Positions 45,180 through 55,631 of a stretch of DNA of 64,000 bases are shown piece after piece (position 1 is the stretch's first letter; each line of letters opens with the position of its first letter). Made by a program: the position numbers and the translations under genes. This DNA is from Cheiracanthium punctorium (taxonomy: Eukaryota > Arthropoda > Arachnida > Araneae > Cheiracanthiidae): the NCBI GenBank assembly GCA_038373885.1, contig JAWZYV010017493.1, positions 1,612,001 to 1,676,000 on the forward strand. Direction: 5' to 3'. The notes under the pieces were generated by a model, which saw only the letters and a program-made list of their open reading frames with translations, had not been told where the DNA came from and ran no database searches.

Positions 45180-46800
45180 TATAATACCACTGGCATAAAT
45201 TGACATGTAACATCAGGAAGGCGGGGGGGGGGGGGGGGGTGCAAAATCTTTCCTATAGAAGAAAATACTATTTTCAAATCAGGTGAATCTGAGCTTTCTT
45301 GAATTTTTTTTTTTTTTGGGGGGGGGGGGGGAATCTCCCCCTCTTGCCCTTAGCAAATTACCCCTATGTACAATACAAGCAATTTAGTGTACACACATTA
45401 AGGTAATATAACTTACACCTTTGCATACTTGATTAAATCACAATTATAAATACATTGTTTATATGCTCATTTCAAAGACTTAGTACATACTTGCACAGTT
45501 TTGCTTCATTAAACTGTAGGAAGTGGAATATTTAGGTGCTATTTAATTTGTTGATAATAAAATTAAAGTAAAAATTTAAGAAAGAATGCTCCAAGTCTTG
45601 CTAAATATGCATTAGGTCATGATTTTAAGTATGATATAAATGGAAAGCTACATTAAAGAAAATTTAATAATGCCGACATTGGGTTTGTATATATTCGATG
45701 AACGAGTCGTAATTGTGCCTAACAGGTATTTTTAATGTTCAATCCAAACGATGCAGTGAAGTAAAATTTTGAAACATTCTTCGAGTAATGAAATTATACA
45801 ACAGAAAATTAAAAAAATTTTAGTGATGCTAGAACAATGCAATTCAGGGCAGAAAATATGAAAAATATTTTTAAGAAAACAATTAGTTTCACACATTACG
45901 TAAAAACTACATTCCAACATCACAGTTCATAAATTTTTCATGCTGAAAACTATACAAGCAAAATGCTAAAAAAAAAATTCTGAAAAGAGGTTTGATACTT
46001 AATTAATTATTATTTAAAAACAGCAAATTATATTTCCCACCTACTAAAAGCTATTTGGAAGAAATAGATGTACACAACACAAACAAACCGTAAATCTCTT
46101 CTTCCGTAGTCCAATATGGAGTCCGATGTTTTCTTTCCGTCTAAAAACAAACAAATTGTCGATGGCTTAACAGGTAGCACCAAATATTATTTTTATTCAG
46201 TTCTTTTTTAATTTATGAAAAAAGTACTCTATTAAAAATTCACATAGGAAAAAAATATCATTATTAATTGGAATATAGATAACTATGAATAATTTTGATT
46301 TGTGAAAAATTCTGAATTGCGATCGCTACTAGTCACGTTGCATGAATATAAAATTATCGCGTTCTGATAAGTTTAAATTAAAAATAAATTCGATGTTTAA
46401 ATTTTATTATTTATATATATATTTATGATTTGAAAATCTCGTAATTTAAAATTTTGAGAATATTCTTATTAAACTTGATAATGGACGATAGTGAAACTAA
46501 AATTTATTTACTCAGATTGGCTGAGCTTTAAATCTGACTGGCAATTTCGTTTTTTATTTTTATAAGTGTTGTGTGATTATTTTGCACTTTTTTATACGAG
46601 CTGTTTTTATTGTTATCGACACCAATTAGAGGGAGGTATGAGAATTGATAAGCCTGTTTAAGGATTTTATTTATTAATTAACGTAAACAATTCCCTGTAC
46701 TAAATTTTCATATTCTCCTATCGGTGGTGACTCATGTCCCGGCATTGATTTCGGCTTTAAGTCTCCTATTTTATTCAACTCTTTTATTTGTATTACGATT
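45180..46800. other. HDAC6 upstream region
   Basis: It starts with two poly-G runs (about 45222-45239 and 45318-45331) that suggest remnants of MITE ends. From 45370 the DNA is AT-rich with no repeat signature. A short ATG frame at 46116 encodes about 20 residues up to a possible GT donor, and the opposite strand of the same segment follows a pyrimidine tract ending in AG at 46142. A TGACTCA (AP-1-like) site lies at 46728-46734. No TATA box is clear. Confidence 0.35.
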
Positions 46801-46804
46801 ACAG
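46765..46804 (+). promoter_or_regulatory. Candidate splice acceptor in the HDAC6 5' UTR
   Basis: A pyrimidine-rich stretch (CTCCTATTTTATTCAACTC and onward) ends in TTACAG at 46804, 16 bases before the start codon. If used, HDAC6 has a noncoding first exon upstream. It could also simply be part of an unspliced leader. Confidence 0.4.
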
Positions 46805-46820
46805 TTTTGATTGTTTGAAT

Positions 46821-49700
46821 ATGTCGGACATTTCAGATGCGTTATCTAAACTGTCAGTTCAAGGATTGCAAGAAACCAGTTGCAAGACAGGCCTGGTGTA
46901 TGATGACAGAATGCTAGAGCACTGTTGCTTATACGACCCATTACACATAGAGAAGCCCGAGCGTTATGTGCATTCCTTGCAAAGATGCAGAGAGTATAAC
47001 CTGATAGAAAAGTGCCTCATGATTCCATCTCGATTTGCTACTGAAGATGAAGTAGCCTTAGCTCATTCAAAGGATTACATTAATGTGATAAAAGATTCAA
47101 AAGTACTTGGGAGCATTTCTGAGTTAGAGAGATTGGCATCAAACTTCGATTCGGTTTATTTTCACCCCAAAACTTACGAATGTTCACTCTTAGCTGCCGG
47201 ATCATGCATTGAATTAGTTTCTGCTGTAATTCAAGGAACTGTAGATAATGGTTTAGCAATTGTTAGGCCACCTGGACATCATGCTATGATAGATAAAGCA
47301 TGTGGGTTTTGTTTCTTTAATAATGTGGCTGTCGCTGCTAAATTTGCTTTGAAAAGTTATAATTTAAATAGAATTTTGATTGTTGATTGGGATGTTCACC
47401 ATGGACAAGCAACTCAAGAAATGTTTTATGATGATCCAAGAGTAATTTATTTTTCTATTCATAGATATCAGCATGGTGAGTTTTGGCCTCATTTAAGAAT
47501 ATCTAATTTTGATTTTACTGGTGACAAATCAGCTCAAGGCTATAATATCAATGTTCCTTTAAATGTGACTGGACTTGGAAATTCTGACTATTTGGCCATT
47601 TTTCACAATGTGCTGTTGCCCATTGCTTATGAGTTCAGTCCTGAATTGATTCTTATAAGTGCTGGATTTGATGCGGCTATTGGTTGTCCAGAAGGTGAAA
47701 TGAACTTAACACCTCATGTATATCCTCATTTTATAAACTCACTTTCTTGTTTAGCAAATGGTCGTATATGCATTGTTTTAGAAGGAGGTTATTGCTTGCA
47801 TTCTCTTTCTGAAAGTGTAGCCTTAACTTTAAGAGCTTTACTTGGATATCCATGCCCTGCCATATCACCTTGTACTGAGATCAATGAAAGTACTGTGGAT
47901 TCAATTTTAAATGTCATATCTGTTCAGCGACCATTTTGGGATAGCATCAAGCTGCAAAATTTGTACGATGCCTATTCTGACAGCGCAACACCTAAACATG
48001 TTGTCTGCCCAAAATATTCCGGCAACCCACTTGAGGACATGGTGGTCTTTCCCACGCGTGACACCTATCCTGTGCAAAGTGCTCCTGTTGCTTATGCATT
48101 TGCCCAAGAAATACAAAATTTGATATTGAACACTGATTTATCAGTTCCAAAACTCCGTACATGTTTAATATTTGATTCCCAAATGACACACCATGTTAAT
48201 AAGAGAGAGAAAAATCATCCTGAGAAAGCGGATCGAATTTTAAAGACCTATGAAAAACTGCAAAACACAGGCCTCTTATCAAAATGTCTCCTGTTAGAGT
48301 CGCGTGAAGCTCAAGAATCTGAACTAGCATTAGTACACGACTCCAACCACATAAACAACATGAAATCCACTTCAAGCATGTCCTATAGAGATATTGCTAA
48401 AGTAGAGAGTGAATACGATTCTGTTTACATCTGTCAGGAGACTTACAAATCGGCAATCATTGCTACCGGCAGCCTTTTGCAGACTGTGGATGCTGTTGCG
48501 CAGAAGATATGCCGCAACGGATTTGCGCTGATCCGTCCTCCCGGGCATCATGCGGATGTGAATAATGCATGTGGGTTTTGCATATTCAATTCCGTTGCCA
48601 TCGCAGCCAGGTACCTCATCTCTCGACACGGCATGCAGAAGATTCTGATACTGGACTGGGATATACATCATGGGAACGGCACTCAGAAAATCTTTTATGA
48701 GGACAAGAATGTTCTCTATATATCTCTGCATTTATACGATGGGGATTTTTTCCCAGGCTCGCCTGAAGCAGACTATACTGCTGTTGGCAGAGGTGCTGGT
48801 GAAGGGTTTAATGTCAACATTCCATTTAACACAGTTGCTGGCGATGGAGATTACTTGGCAGCATTTTTTCACATAATATTACCTATTGCGTATGAATTTG
48901 CTCCCGATTTCGTGCTTGTTTCTGCTGGTTTTGATGCTGTTTTCGATGACCCACTGGGTGGTTGCTTCGTCACGCCTCCTTGCTTTGGCGTCATGACCAA
49001 GCTCCTAAGCAGCTTGAGCAATGGGAAAATAGTTCTAGCTTTAGAAGGAGGTTACAATTTGGATAACACCTCAGAAGCTGTCGTTTATTGCATATCTGCC
49101 CTGTTGGGAGAGCTGAAGACAGATTTAAAGCCTCTGAAACCTACACTGAATGCTATCAAAACCATACAGAATGTTGTAGGAATGCAAAAGAAATATTGGA
49201 AAAGCTTACAGTTTGATATTGAATTGCCCGATATAGTAGCATCTAACTCTGAAGAAAATAATATTTTAGAGATGCGATCAAACATGCTTCGATCTAGTGA
49301 GCCTATGGCAATACCAAATAGAGACGACAACCCTGGACCTTTAGAGTTGCATGCTAGTTGTGCACCTACCGATGGAATGTCATTTTTCTGTGTTACACCT
49401 CGAGAATCATGTCCTCATCTTGAACTGTTACAACAGATACCAGCAGAAGGCTTGAACCCTTATGCATTTTGCCAGTCCTGTAATGATCCCCATGAAAACT
49501 GGGTTTGTCTCCATTGTTATCAAGTATACTGTGGGAGATTCATAAATCAGCACATGTTGCAGCATGGTATGGACATGCAGCATTACCTAACGCTGAGTTA
49601 CTCAGATCTATCTGTGTGGTGCTATGGCTGTGATGCTTACATCCATAATGAAGTATTAGTGCCAGTGAAAGAGCATGCATTGTACAAAAAATTTGGTTAA
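46821..49700 (+). CDS. HDAC6: Histone deacetylase 6 (two deacetylase domains plus zf-UBP)
   Basis: A 959-residue class IIb, zinc-dependent lysine deacetylase; family members act in the cytoplasm on tubulin, HSP90 and cortactin and bind free ubiquitin C-termini. Domain 1 (about 22-345) has the His pair H153/H154, zinc ligands D191, H193 and D284, and Tyr Y324. Domain 2 (about 445-765) has H576/H577, D614, H616, D705 and Y745. The zf-UBP finger (864-945) keeps its Cys/His ligands, GR (905-906) and W933. A vertebrate-type SE14 repeat is absent, and the linker before the finger is short, so the protein is shorter than human HDAC6. ATG 46821 is the first in-frame ATG after a stop at 46758; the frame upstream begins only with TTG. 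All domains lie in one exon with no intron, which is unusual. In domain 1 the loop reads GCPEGEM where domain 2 has DDPLGG. The frame is fully intact. Confidence 0.97.
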   Translation: MSDISDALSKLSVQGLQETSCKTGLVYDDRMLEHCCLYDPLHIEKPERYVHSLQRCREYNLIEKCLMIPSRFATEDEVALAHSKDYINVIKDSKVLGSISELERLASNFDSVYFHPKTYECSLLAAGSCIELVSAVIQGTVDNGLAIVRPPGHHAMIDKACGFCFFNNVAVAAKFALKSYNLNRILIVDWDVHHGQATQEMFYDDPRVIYFSIHRYQHGEFWPHLRISNFDFTGDKSAQGYNINVPLNVTGLGNSDYLAIFHNVLLPIAYEFSPELILISAGFDAAIGCPEGEMNLTPHVYPHFINSLSCLANGRICIVLEGGYCLHSLSESVALTLRALLGYPCPAISPCTEINESTVDSILNVISVQRPFWDSIKLQNLYDAYSDSATPKHVVCPKYSGNPLEDMVVFPTRDTYPVQSAPVAYAFAQEIQNLILNTDLSVPKLRTCLIFDSQMTHHVNKREKNHPEKADRILKTYEKLQNTGLLSKCLLLESREAQESELALVHDSNHINNMKSTSSMSYRDIAKVESEYDSVYICQETYKSAIIATGSLLQTVDAVAQKICRNGFALIRPPGHHADVNNACGFCIFNSVAIAARYLISRHGMQKILILDWDIHHGNGTQKIFYEDKNVLYISLHLYDGDFFPGSPEADYTAVGRGAGEGFNVNIPFNTVAGDGDYLAAFFHIILPIAYEFAPDFVLVSAGFDAVFDDPLGGCFVTPPCFGVMTKLLSSLSNGKIVLALEGGYNLDNTSEAVVYCISALLGELKTDLKPLKPTLNAIKTIQNVVGMQKKYWKSLQFDIELPDIVASNSEENNILEMRSNMLRSSEPMAIPNRDDNPGPLELHASCAPTDGMSFFCVTPRESCPHLELLQQIPAEGLNPYAFCQSCNDPHENWVCLHCYQVYCGRFINQHMLQHGMDMQHYLTLSYSDLSVWCYGCDAYIHNEVLVPVKEHALYKKFG

Positions 49701-50085
49701 CTATATCTAGTGCGACTTTAATTTAAATTGAGAAATATTACATTTATAGGTCAATTCTTTTTTTTTTTTCATCCCTTTATGTTTTAAATATGTATATGTG
49801 AGTTTTCATATTTATTTGTCAGGCTGTTATGATTTTATACCAAAAGAAAAAGAACTGCCTTATGTATTGATCGCTATTTTGACTGCATACTATTAAATTT
49901 TGTGAACAGATCTTAAGGGGAAAAAATTAAAGAAATCATAATTTAAAACATTATTTGTGGTTTTTTCTTTTTTCTAATTTGTAATGGAAAATATTACATA
50001 AATTATGTTATTTGTTGTTTACATATCTTTGCATGCTAGAAAAAGGGGACTACTCTGTTTTGTGTGTTATTCCCAAAGTAGCACA
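49701..50085 (+). other. HDAC6 3' UTR and downstream flank
   Basis: AT-rich sequence after the stop codon. Candidate poly-A signals ATTAAA lie at 49892-49897 and 49926-49931. No genomic A-tail of the kind left by recent retroposition is seen before the MITE at 50091. Confidence 0.5.
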
Positions 50086-50090
50086 AACTG

Positions 50091-50360
50091 CAGGGGTCGA
50101 TTCAGATGAAAATGAGGTCAGTTTTGTGGCCCCTTCTCAAAAGTGCAATGTATGAACACGGTCTCCGCACAAAATTACAATTGATTAAAACGGCCCCTTC
50201 ACAAAAATACAATTGATTAAAATGGCACTTCATTGGCATTTTATCCAAAATTTTAATCTATTTTATCAATTATTTTAACAAAAAAGGTGACTTTAATTAA
50301 AAATTGGTATGAAAATCCACAAAAATGGGACCCTGAAATAAATTCCTGGATCGACCCTTG
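50091..50360. mobile_element. MITE with CAGGGGTCGATTCAG end, 270 bp
   Basis: The left end CAGGGGTCGATTCAG and right end CCTGGATCGACCCTTG are inverted. AACTG occurs on both sides (50086-50090 and 50361-50365), a possible 5-bp duplication. The interior repeats ACAATTGATTAAAA with GGCCCCTTCACAAAA and is the reverse complement of 42412-42715. Confidence 0.85.
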
Positions 50361-50431
50361 AACTGTGTTTCATGGCAGCAGGTGCTGCAGATTATTTTAC
50401 AGCTTACATATTAATCTAGCAGAGATTATAT

Positions 50432-50759
50432 CAGCGGCTCCCAATCTGTGAGGCATGTCCCCCTTGGGGCCACAGAGCATTTGCATGGAGGACATGAGAA
50501 AAACAGCTAAAGAGCAAGCAGTAATCCATGTTCAAAAAATCATCTTGTTTATTCTTACTTCAAAACATTTTTTTTTTTTCTTCTTCTTAAAATGTTTATT
50601 TGAACTTTACTGATAATATTATTTTGTAGAAAAGGCGACTAAATGCTCATTAATGAAGAATCAAACACTATGTTTGTTGAGAGGAATGTGAAAGAGGGGG
50701 CATCATTCCAAGTTATCCTTTGTTGGGGAAGCACAATGTTAAAAGATTGGGAATCACTG
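50432..50759. mobile_element. hAT-type MITE, 328 bp
   Basis: The left end CAGCGGCTCCCAATCTGTGA and right end AAAAGATTGGGAATCACTG are inverted. The flanks GATTATAT and AGTTTTAT agree at only 5 of 8 bases. Ends of the CAGYGGTTCCCAA type are common in hAT MITEs. Non-coding. Confidence 0.75.
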
Positions 50760-51073
50760 AGTTTTATAGGCATTAGTTAGAGTTGCAGATAAATTTTCGT
50801 TTGTGATCCTGGTGCTGCAGATTGATATTAAAAAATTTGGTACTTGTGGATTATAGCTGTCACTAAAATTCAGTTGCCAACATATTGGTGGTGAAATCTT
50901 GTGAAAATGTTTTAGTTCTAAACCATAGCTGTGCTTTTGATGTAATCCTTAAATCACCAAGCTCAGTGGCTGCTAGAATCCACAAGTACCGAAAATTTTG
51001 CTACTGGGATTTTTCTGCTGATAAAAATATAAACTTCCCATTTTCTGCACAATTTACTAATCTTCCTCTCAAA

Positions 51074-51398
51074 TACAGTAGACCCCCCCCCCCTACTGCA
51101 CGGGTCCATACAGCATGGATCCCTAGAACACTGGAAAAAAATTGCGATTGTTTCCATACAACCGGTTAAAAGGGACTCATACAGCACAATAAAATGGGGC
51201 CAGTAATCTGATTGTATTATGCTTTAGCTCCTAATTAATATAACTTTTGAATGGCAACATTAAATATCATTGTATTTCTAAGGAGTGTAAATAATTTTTC
51301 CAGCGAATATACTCACATCTTACACTCCAGGTAGAGTTTAGGTACTGATTCCTATAACACAGAATGTATCTACTGTGTTATAGGGGGGTTCTACAGTA
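51074..51398. mobile_element. TA-target MITE, uninterrupted relative of 40477-41809
   Basis: The left end TACAGTAGACCCC and right end GGGGGGTTCTACAGTA are inverted with TA at the edges. Interior blocks ACGGGTCCATA, GGATCCCTAGAACA, AATTGCGATTG and AACACAGAATGTATCTAC match the split copy at 40477-41809. It gives the intact reference for that family, about 325 bp. Confidence 0.87.
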
Positions 51399-51436
51399 TA
51401 CTTATAACACTTTCTCTGTAGTCAGACTGCAGGGAT

Positions 51437-52555
51437 GGACCATTTAAAATATTTAGGCTGGCCAAATAGATTTTTTTTTTAAATTATTGTTTGGACGTAC
51501 TGGGTCCGTGTGCAAATTGAAATTTTGACTGTTCTTTAATCATCTCATTGAAATTTTGATCCAATTTCAATGAATATTCATAAAAAGCTCTCAGGACTTC
51601 GTTGGTCACCTTATTCCTCACTTTGCTTTTACGGAGATTCATTGTTGAAAACACCTGTTCACATATGTGTGAAGATCCAAACATCAAGATAATTTTCTGA
51701 GCATGTTTTATCAAATTGGGGAATTAAACTTCAGCTAACTTTTGTAGAAATCAAACATTGATGAATTGTCAAACAGCTGCTGTAGTATACTGTTGCATTG
51801 TAGTTCAACTATTTCAAGTTGGTAGTCAGCTTCAATTTCCTCGCAATTTATAACGAATAGTGAAGGAAATATTTGTAAGTCACTGTCTACCCTTTTAAAA
51901 TCTTCAAATCTTCTGTTGAACTCATTTTTCAAGTAATTTAGTTCACTAGCATAAAAATTAACTTTTTCAGTGGTCAGTTCAGCAACTGACTATTGCTTGC
52001 GAAAATGAGTGAGATTTCTTTGTGATATTTGTGTTGAAAACAAATGTAGCTTAAACTTGAACACCTTTATTTGGGCCATGCATAATCAAGAAGTATATTT
52101 TTGCCTTCGATCTTTTATTTAATTGCATTAAGTATCCAAGCAAATCAGTAAAAAATTCGAAATTCGAAATCCATTGAGGATCACTCATTTTTAAATGATT
52201 GTCATCCAACTTTGATTTATGTCACAAAAATTCTGTTATTTCATTTTTAAACTGACACAATTGTTCGAAAACTTGCCCATCACTTAGCCATCGGACCTTA
52301 TTATGGTACAGCAAGTCTGAATAATTTGATTCTATAGATGTCAGGAATTCTTGAAATTGTCTGTGTATTAGTCCACAGGCTTGAATGGTATTGACGACTT
52401 GGCACCAATATCAAGGACATGCTTTATTTGAAGCACAGCTTTACACACTTCTTGATGTATCACACATATGAAAGAATATCATTTTGTTGTCTGGATACTT
52501 TTCGTTGAATATGCTGACAAACCATGATGAGCTATACTTATCGTGCAACTAAAGT
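51437..52555 (-). pseudogene. hAT transposase pseudogene (GTF2IRD2/ZBED-like)
   Basis: On the minus strand the sequence reads HQEVCKAVLQIKHVLDIGAK, then LIHRQFQEFLTSIESNYSDL and LYHNKVRWLSDGQVFEQLCQ, then FNRRFEDFKRVDSDLQIFPS, LQCNSILQQLFDNSSMFDFY and finally FGSSHICEQVFSTMNLRKSK. These in-order blocks are characteristic of hAT transposases related to GTF2IRD2/ZBED proteins, ending with the dimerisation domain. Several stops and frame changes break it, so it is dead. A terminus-like CAGGGATGGACCATTT lies at 51432; the opposite end was not found. The N-terminal BED finger and first catalytic residues are missing. Confidence 0.85.
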
Positions 52556-52559
52556 TACT

Positions 52560-53540
52560 GTTGAATTTGATAATAAATTAAATTTAAAAATTCAAATGTA
52601 TTGAACCAGCATTACTTTCATTATGTTGATATCATAGATCACAATCACATATTGATTACGATTGGAATTTTTTTATAAATGTCTTAGTCAGTGGGATTTC
52701 ATTCTGATAAAGATTTAGTGTGCACATCGATCCAGTCAGTCTGTACAATAGGTCAGTGCTCTTCAACCTTTTTATCACCCCAGGAGCAGAATTATATTCA
52801 GTGTTCTGCAGCATAACTTTGAACAGTTGCAGATGTTCTGCAGGCATTTTGTCCAAGTCTGACAGATCACGGTAAAATGCAAATGAGGTATAAAAATTGT
52901 GCAAAAGGTGAAGAGAGAAGGCATAGCATAAAGGGCACGTCGCTTTAATTACTCTGCAGAACATATCATTTTGTATATTCTTTCTTTAAAAAGATGAAAT
53001 GTTCTGCAATGATTGTGATTGTTCTGCGACGGACGTCGCACTTTTACCCACTTTGTTCTTCTGGGTTTATCGCAGGTCGATGTGTTTAATATTTTTTACC
53101 ACGTCCTGATGGGGGGAGGGGGGGGGGGTTGATTGGTTATATTTTAGGTTATTTTAATTTAATAATTTTACTTCAATTGCATGCCTTCAAAATAAAGTAC
53201 AGTTACACCAAAAAATGAATATTAAGTCATTTAACATTTTAACTTACTAGAATGCTAAATCACTGGAAACCCTGAATATTATAACTGCAATTTTAATTAA
53301 TAATCTTGAAATGTCTAATAAACTAATTTAAAATAGTTGCAGCCGTGCAGTGACCTAGTCACTAAACTCTGTTCCCATAAGAACATGGAAAGTGAAGCAG
53401 GGAGGAGATTAGGAGGGTGTACTCCTCTCGGATCGGCTGGACTGTTTGGAACCATGTGCACTAATGGGAGCTGGTTATACATAAAATCCATCTTGGCTCC
53501 AATGGCCTCCCTGTTCAAATGATACCTCTGGGAGGTGTCC
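52560..53540. other. Mixed repeat fragments, no gene
   Basis: A hAT-like terminus CAGTGCTCTTCAACC lies near 52754. The minus frame that crosses it (52656-52964) repeats a TTCTGCAG-rich interior and is not recognisable. A poly-G run sits at 53110-53128. The block at 53335-53545 is richer in G and C than its flanks (CTCGGATCGGCTGGACTG) and unrecognised. Confidence 0.35.
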
Positions 53541-53550
53541 ATAGTGATCA

Positions 53551-55631
53551 CAGGGTGCCCACTGGCTACTAAAAAGAGACTATTTGCTACTATAATCAAG
53601 AATAGGTGACTATGGTGACTATTTACATGTAAAAACAGCTAAAAAGCAACTATTTTGAGGAAAATGGCAACTATTTTTCTAGGAGTAACAATGCAGTTTC
53701 TGTTTTTCACCTGGAATGTTTCAGTTTAGGGCATGTAACCACGCTACTAACAACATGATAAACACAGAGATTATTGATAGCTCAACAATACCCACCCACA
53801 GATTTTGAGAAATATCTTGCAAGTACAGATAAGCTAGATTCATACCACTTGTGTTGTACCATTGTAGTTCACTACAGTAAAAGATGTGTTTTCATATTAA
53901 AAAAATTGACAAAACTTCAAAATTCCAAAATCATAATGCAGCCAACTTTTGGAACGACACAGTGGTATGTCATTCACTTTGTTGCAGAAACTCTGCTGAA
54001 TTGTCGGATCGTATTGGAGAGTATGCTTTAAAGTCTGGGGTTTTTAGATAGTTTCAGTAGCCAGTTGAGATGTCAGGACGAAACACAAACATTACTGCAT
54101 TTAGAAACTTCTCAAACAATCTTCAAAGCACAGTTTACAGGAATTTACAAGCAGTAATTCTATAGATAACTAGTCATCAATCGGAGAAACTTCCTCAAAT
54201 ACTGCAATTTCAATTTAAAAGCAAAGCGACGGATAGTTAAAATCATTTAAAAACAGGTAAAAACACATTAAAATCCGTATGTAGCACTATCGGTGGCGGC
54301 CACCACCTTCTTCAGCATAGGTCTTGGTTCCAAATGGCCTGGTGGACTCTCCTGGGTGGAACGCCCTGCTGAGGAAGAGAACTGGCCATTTGGAACCAAG
54401 ACCTATGCTGAAGAAGGTGGTGGCCGCCACCGATAGTGCTACATACGGATTTTAATGTGTTTTTACCTGTTTTTAAAAAATACTGCAATTTCTTTGCAGT
54501 AAATAAAGTTGTTCCATTTGCTAAAATATCAGAATACTTGAGCAGAACCCTTGACTGCTCCACAGCATACTACAATACTGAATTCATTAACAAATTTTAA
54601 AATACATCTAGGCAAAAGAGGCAAAACACGGTGCTTCTGGCATCCAAATTATGCAAAGCGATATGTTCTTAATAGCTAGTGTTTGGTAGAAAAGCCAATT
54701 CAAGATTGGGATGACCTACTCACATATTTGTACTTTTTGGAGAGTTTTCTCAAAAGCTCTGGCAAAATCTATCTCTAGTAAATTCTCTATCATTTTTCTT
54801 ACGCCATTTGTGTGATGCTAAATAAGTAAGTAAACATTGCAAGTCTCTTTTTAAAAAAATCATGTCAAATGTCACCAGTCTTAGCGATTTTGATTGGTGC
54901 AAAAAATAAACCTCCAAAACTTAACCCAGCCAAGCGATACTTTCCAGCATTTAACAAGAACCCCCAATTCTGATGCTACCTATGTGGATATTAAATGTTC
55001 CTATTTTTCATTGTAGCTAACCGATTTACATCCAACAAAGTGCAAAACTTAATTTTAGTACTAACACTATTAACTTTTATTAGTAGTAATGTATGCCTTG
55101 TGAAAATTAATACACCTACTGCTTGTTTTGAAACTGTGTATTTTTTTCCCCATTTTTAAAAGGCATATTTTTTTAATTTCTAAAAAGTTTCATAACTTTT
55201 TATTTTGAGTATTTTATTTTTTAATTCACATAATAATTCAATAAAAAGTTATGTTAACAATTCCATGATCTAAAATTCTATAATCTTCATGTTTATAGAT
55301 ATAGTTTCGAGAGAGTCTACCTTGTTTTGTTCTATGAAACTTCTGTATCTAAGGAAACTGAACTAAACTGCAAACATCATCTGCTACAGAGTAATATATA
55401 ATGAATTTAATCTTCACAAATATTGTATAAACTTCTTTCCGAAAACAAAAATGTGTATTTAACATTTTTCAAACTTTGATTAGAAGATTTCAGTCTGTTT
55501 AGATTGTTAAAAAGGATACTATTTTTACCATAAAGGCTACTATTTTGTAACCTGATGACTACTATTTTGTACCCTGAAGGCTACTAAAGCAACTATTTCT
55601 GTGGCTGTGCAGTGGTGGGCACCCTGTGATC
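53551..55631. mobile_element. Probable hAT-like element with CAGGGTGCCCACT ends, about 2.08 kb
   Basis: CAGGGTGCCCACTGGCTACTA near 53551 faces AGTGGTGGGCACCCTG ending at 55631, an inverted pair. CTACTATTTT motifs cluster near both ends. Flanking GATC on each side prevents a clear call on the target duplication. The interior holds the foldback at 54246-54477 and otherwise unrecognised AT-rich DNA. Confidence 0.6.
54246..54477. repeat. Foldback with perfect 94-bp arms and 44-bp loop
   Basis: Arms 54246-54339 and 54384-54477 are exact complements as far as I can read them, including ATCGGTGGCGGCCACCACC and CTTCTTCAGCATAGGTCTTG. The loop is GGTGGACTCTCCTGGGTGG-like and GC-rich. It lies inside the 53551-55631 element. 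It shares CCTTCTTCAG near a GC-rich core with the palindrome at 20489-20610. Confidence 0.93.

Noticed and set aside
46788..46820. N-terminal extension of HDAC6 (11 residues)
   Set aside because: It begins with TTG, not ATG, and lies over a likely splice acceptor; the first in-frame ATG is at 46821.
46116..46830. Joining the short ATG exon at 46116 to the HDAC6 exon at 46805
   Set aside because: The join places a TGA in frame within a few codons, so it cannot give an N-terminal extension with these splice sites.
47907..49330. Antisense and out-of-frame ORFs within HDAC6
   Set aside because: They are shadows of the well-supported HDAC6 frame.
52656..52964. 102-residue minus frame as part of the hAT transposase
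   Set aside because: Its sequence does not continue the transposase motifs and overlaps a separate CAGTGCTCTTCAACC repeat terminus.
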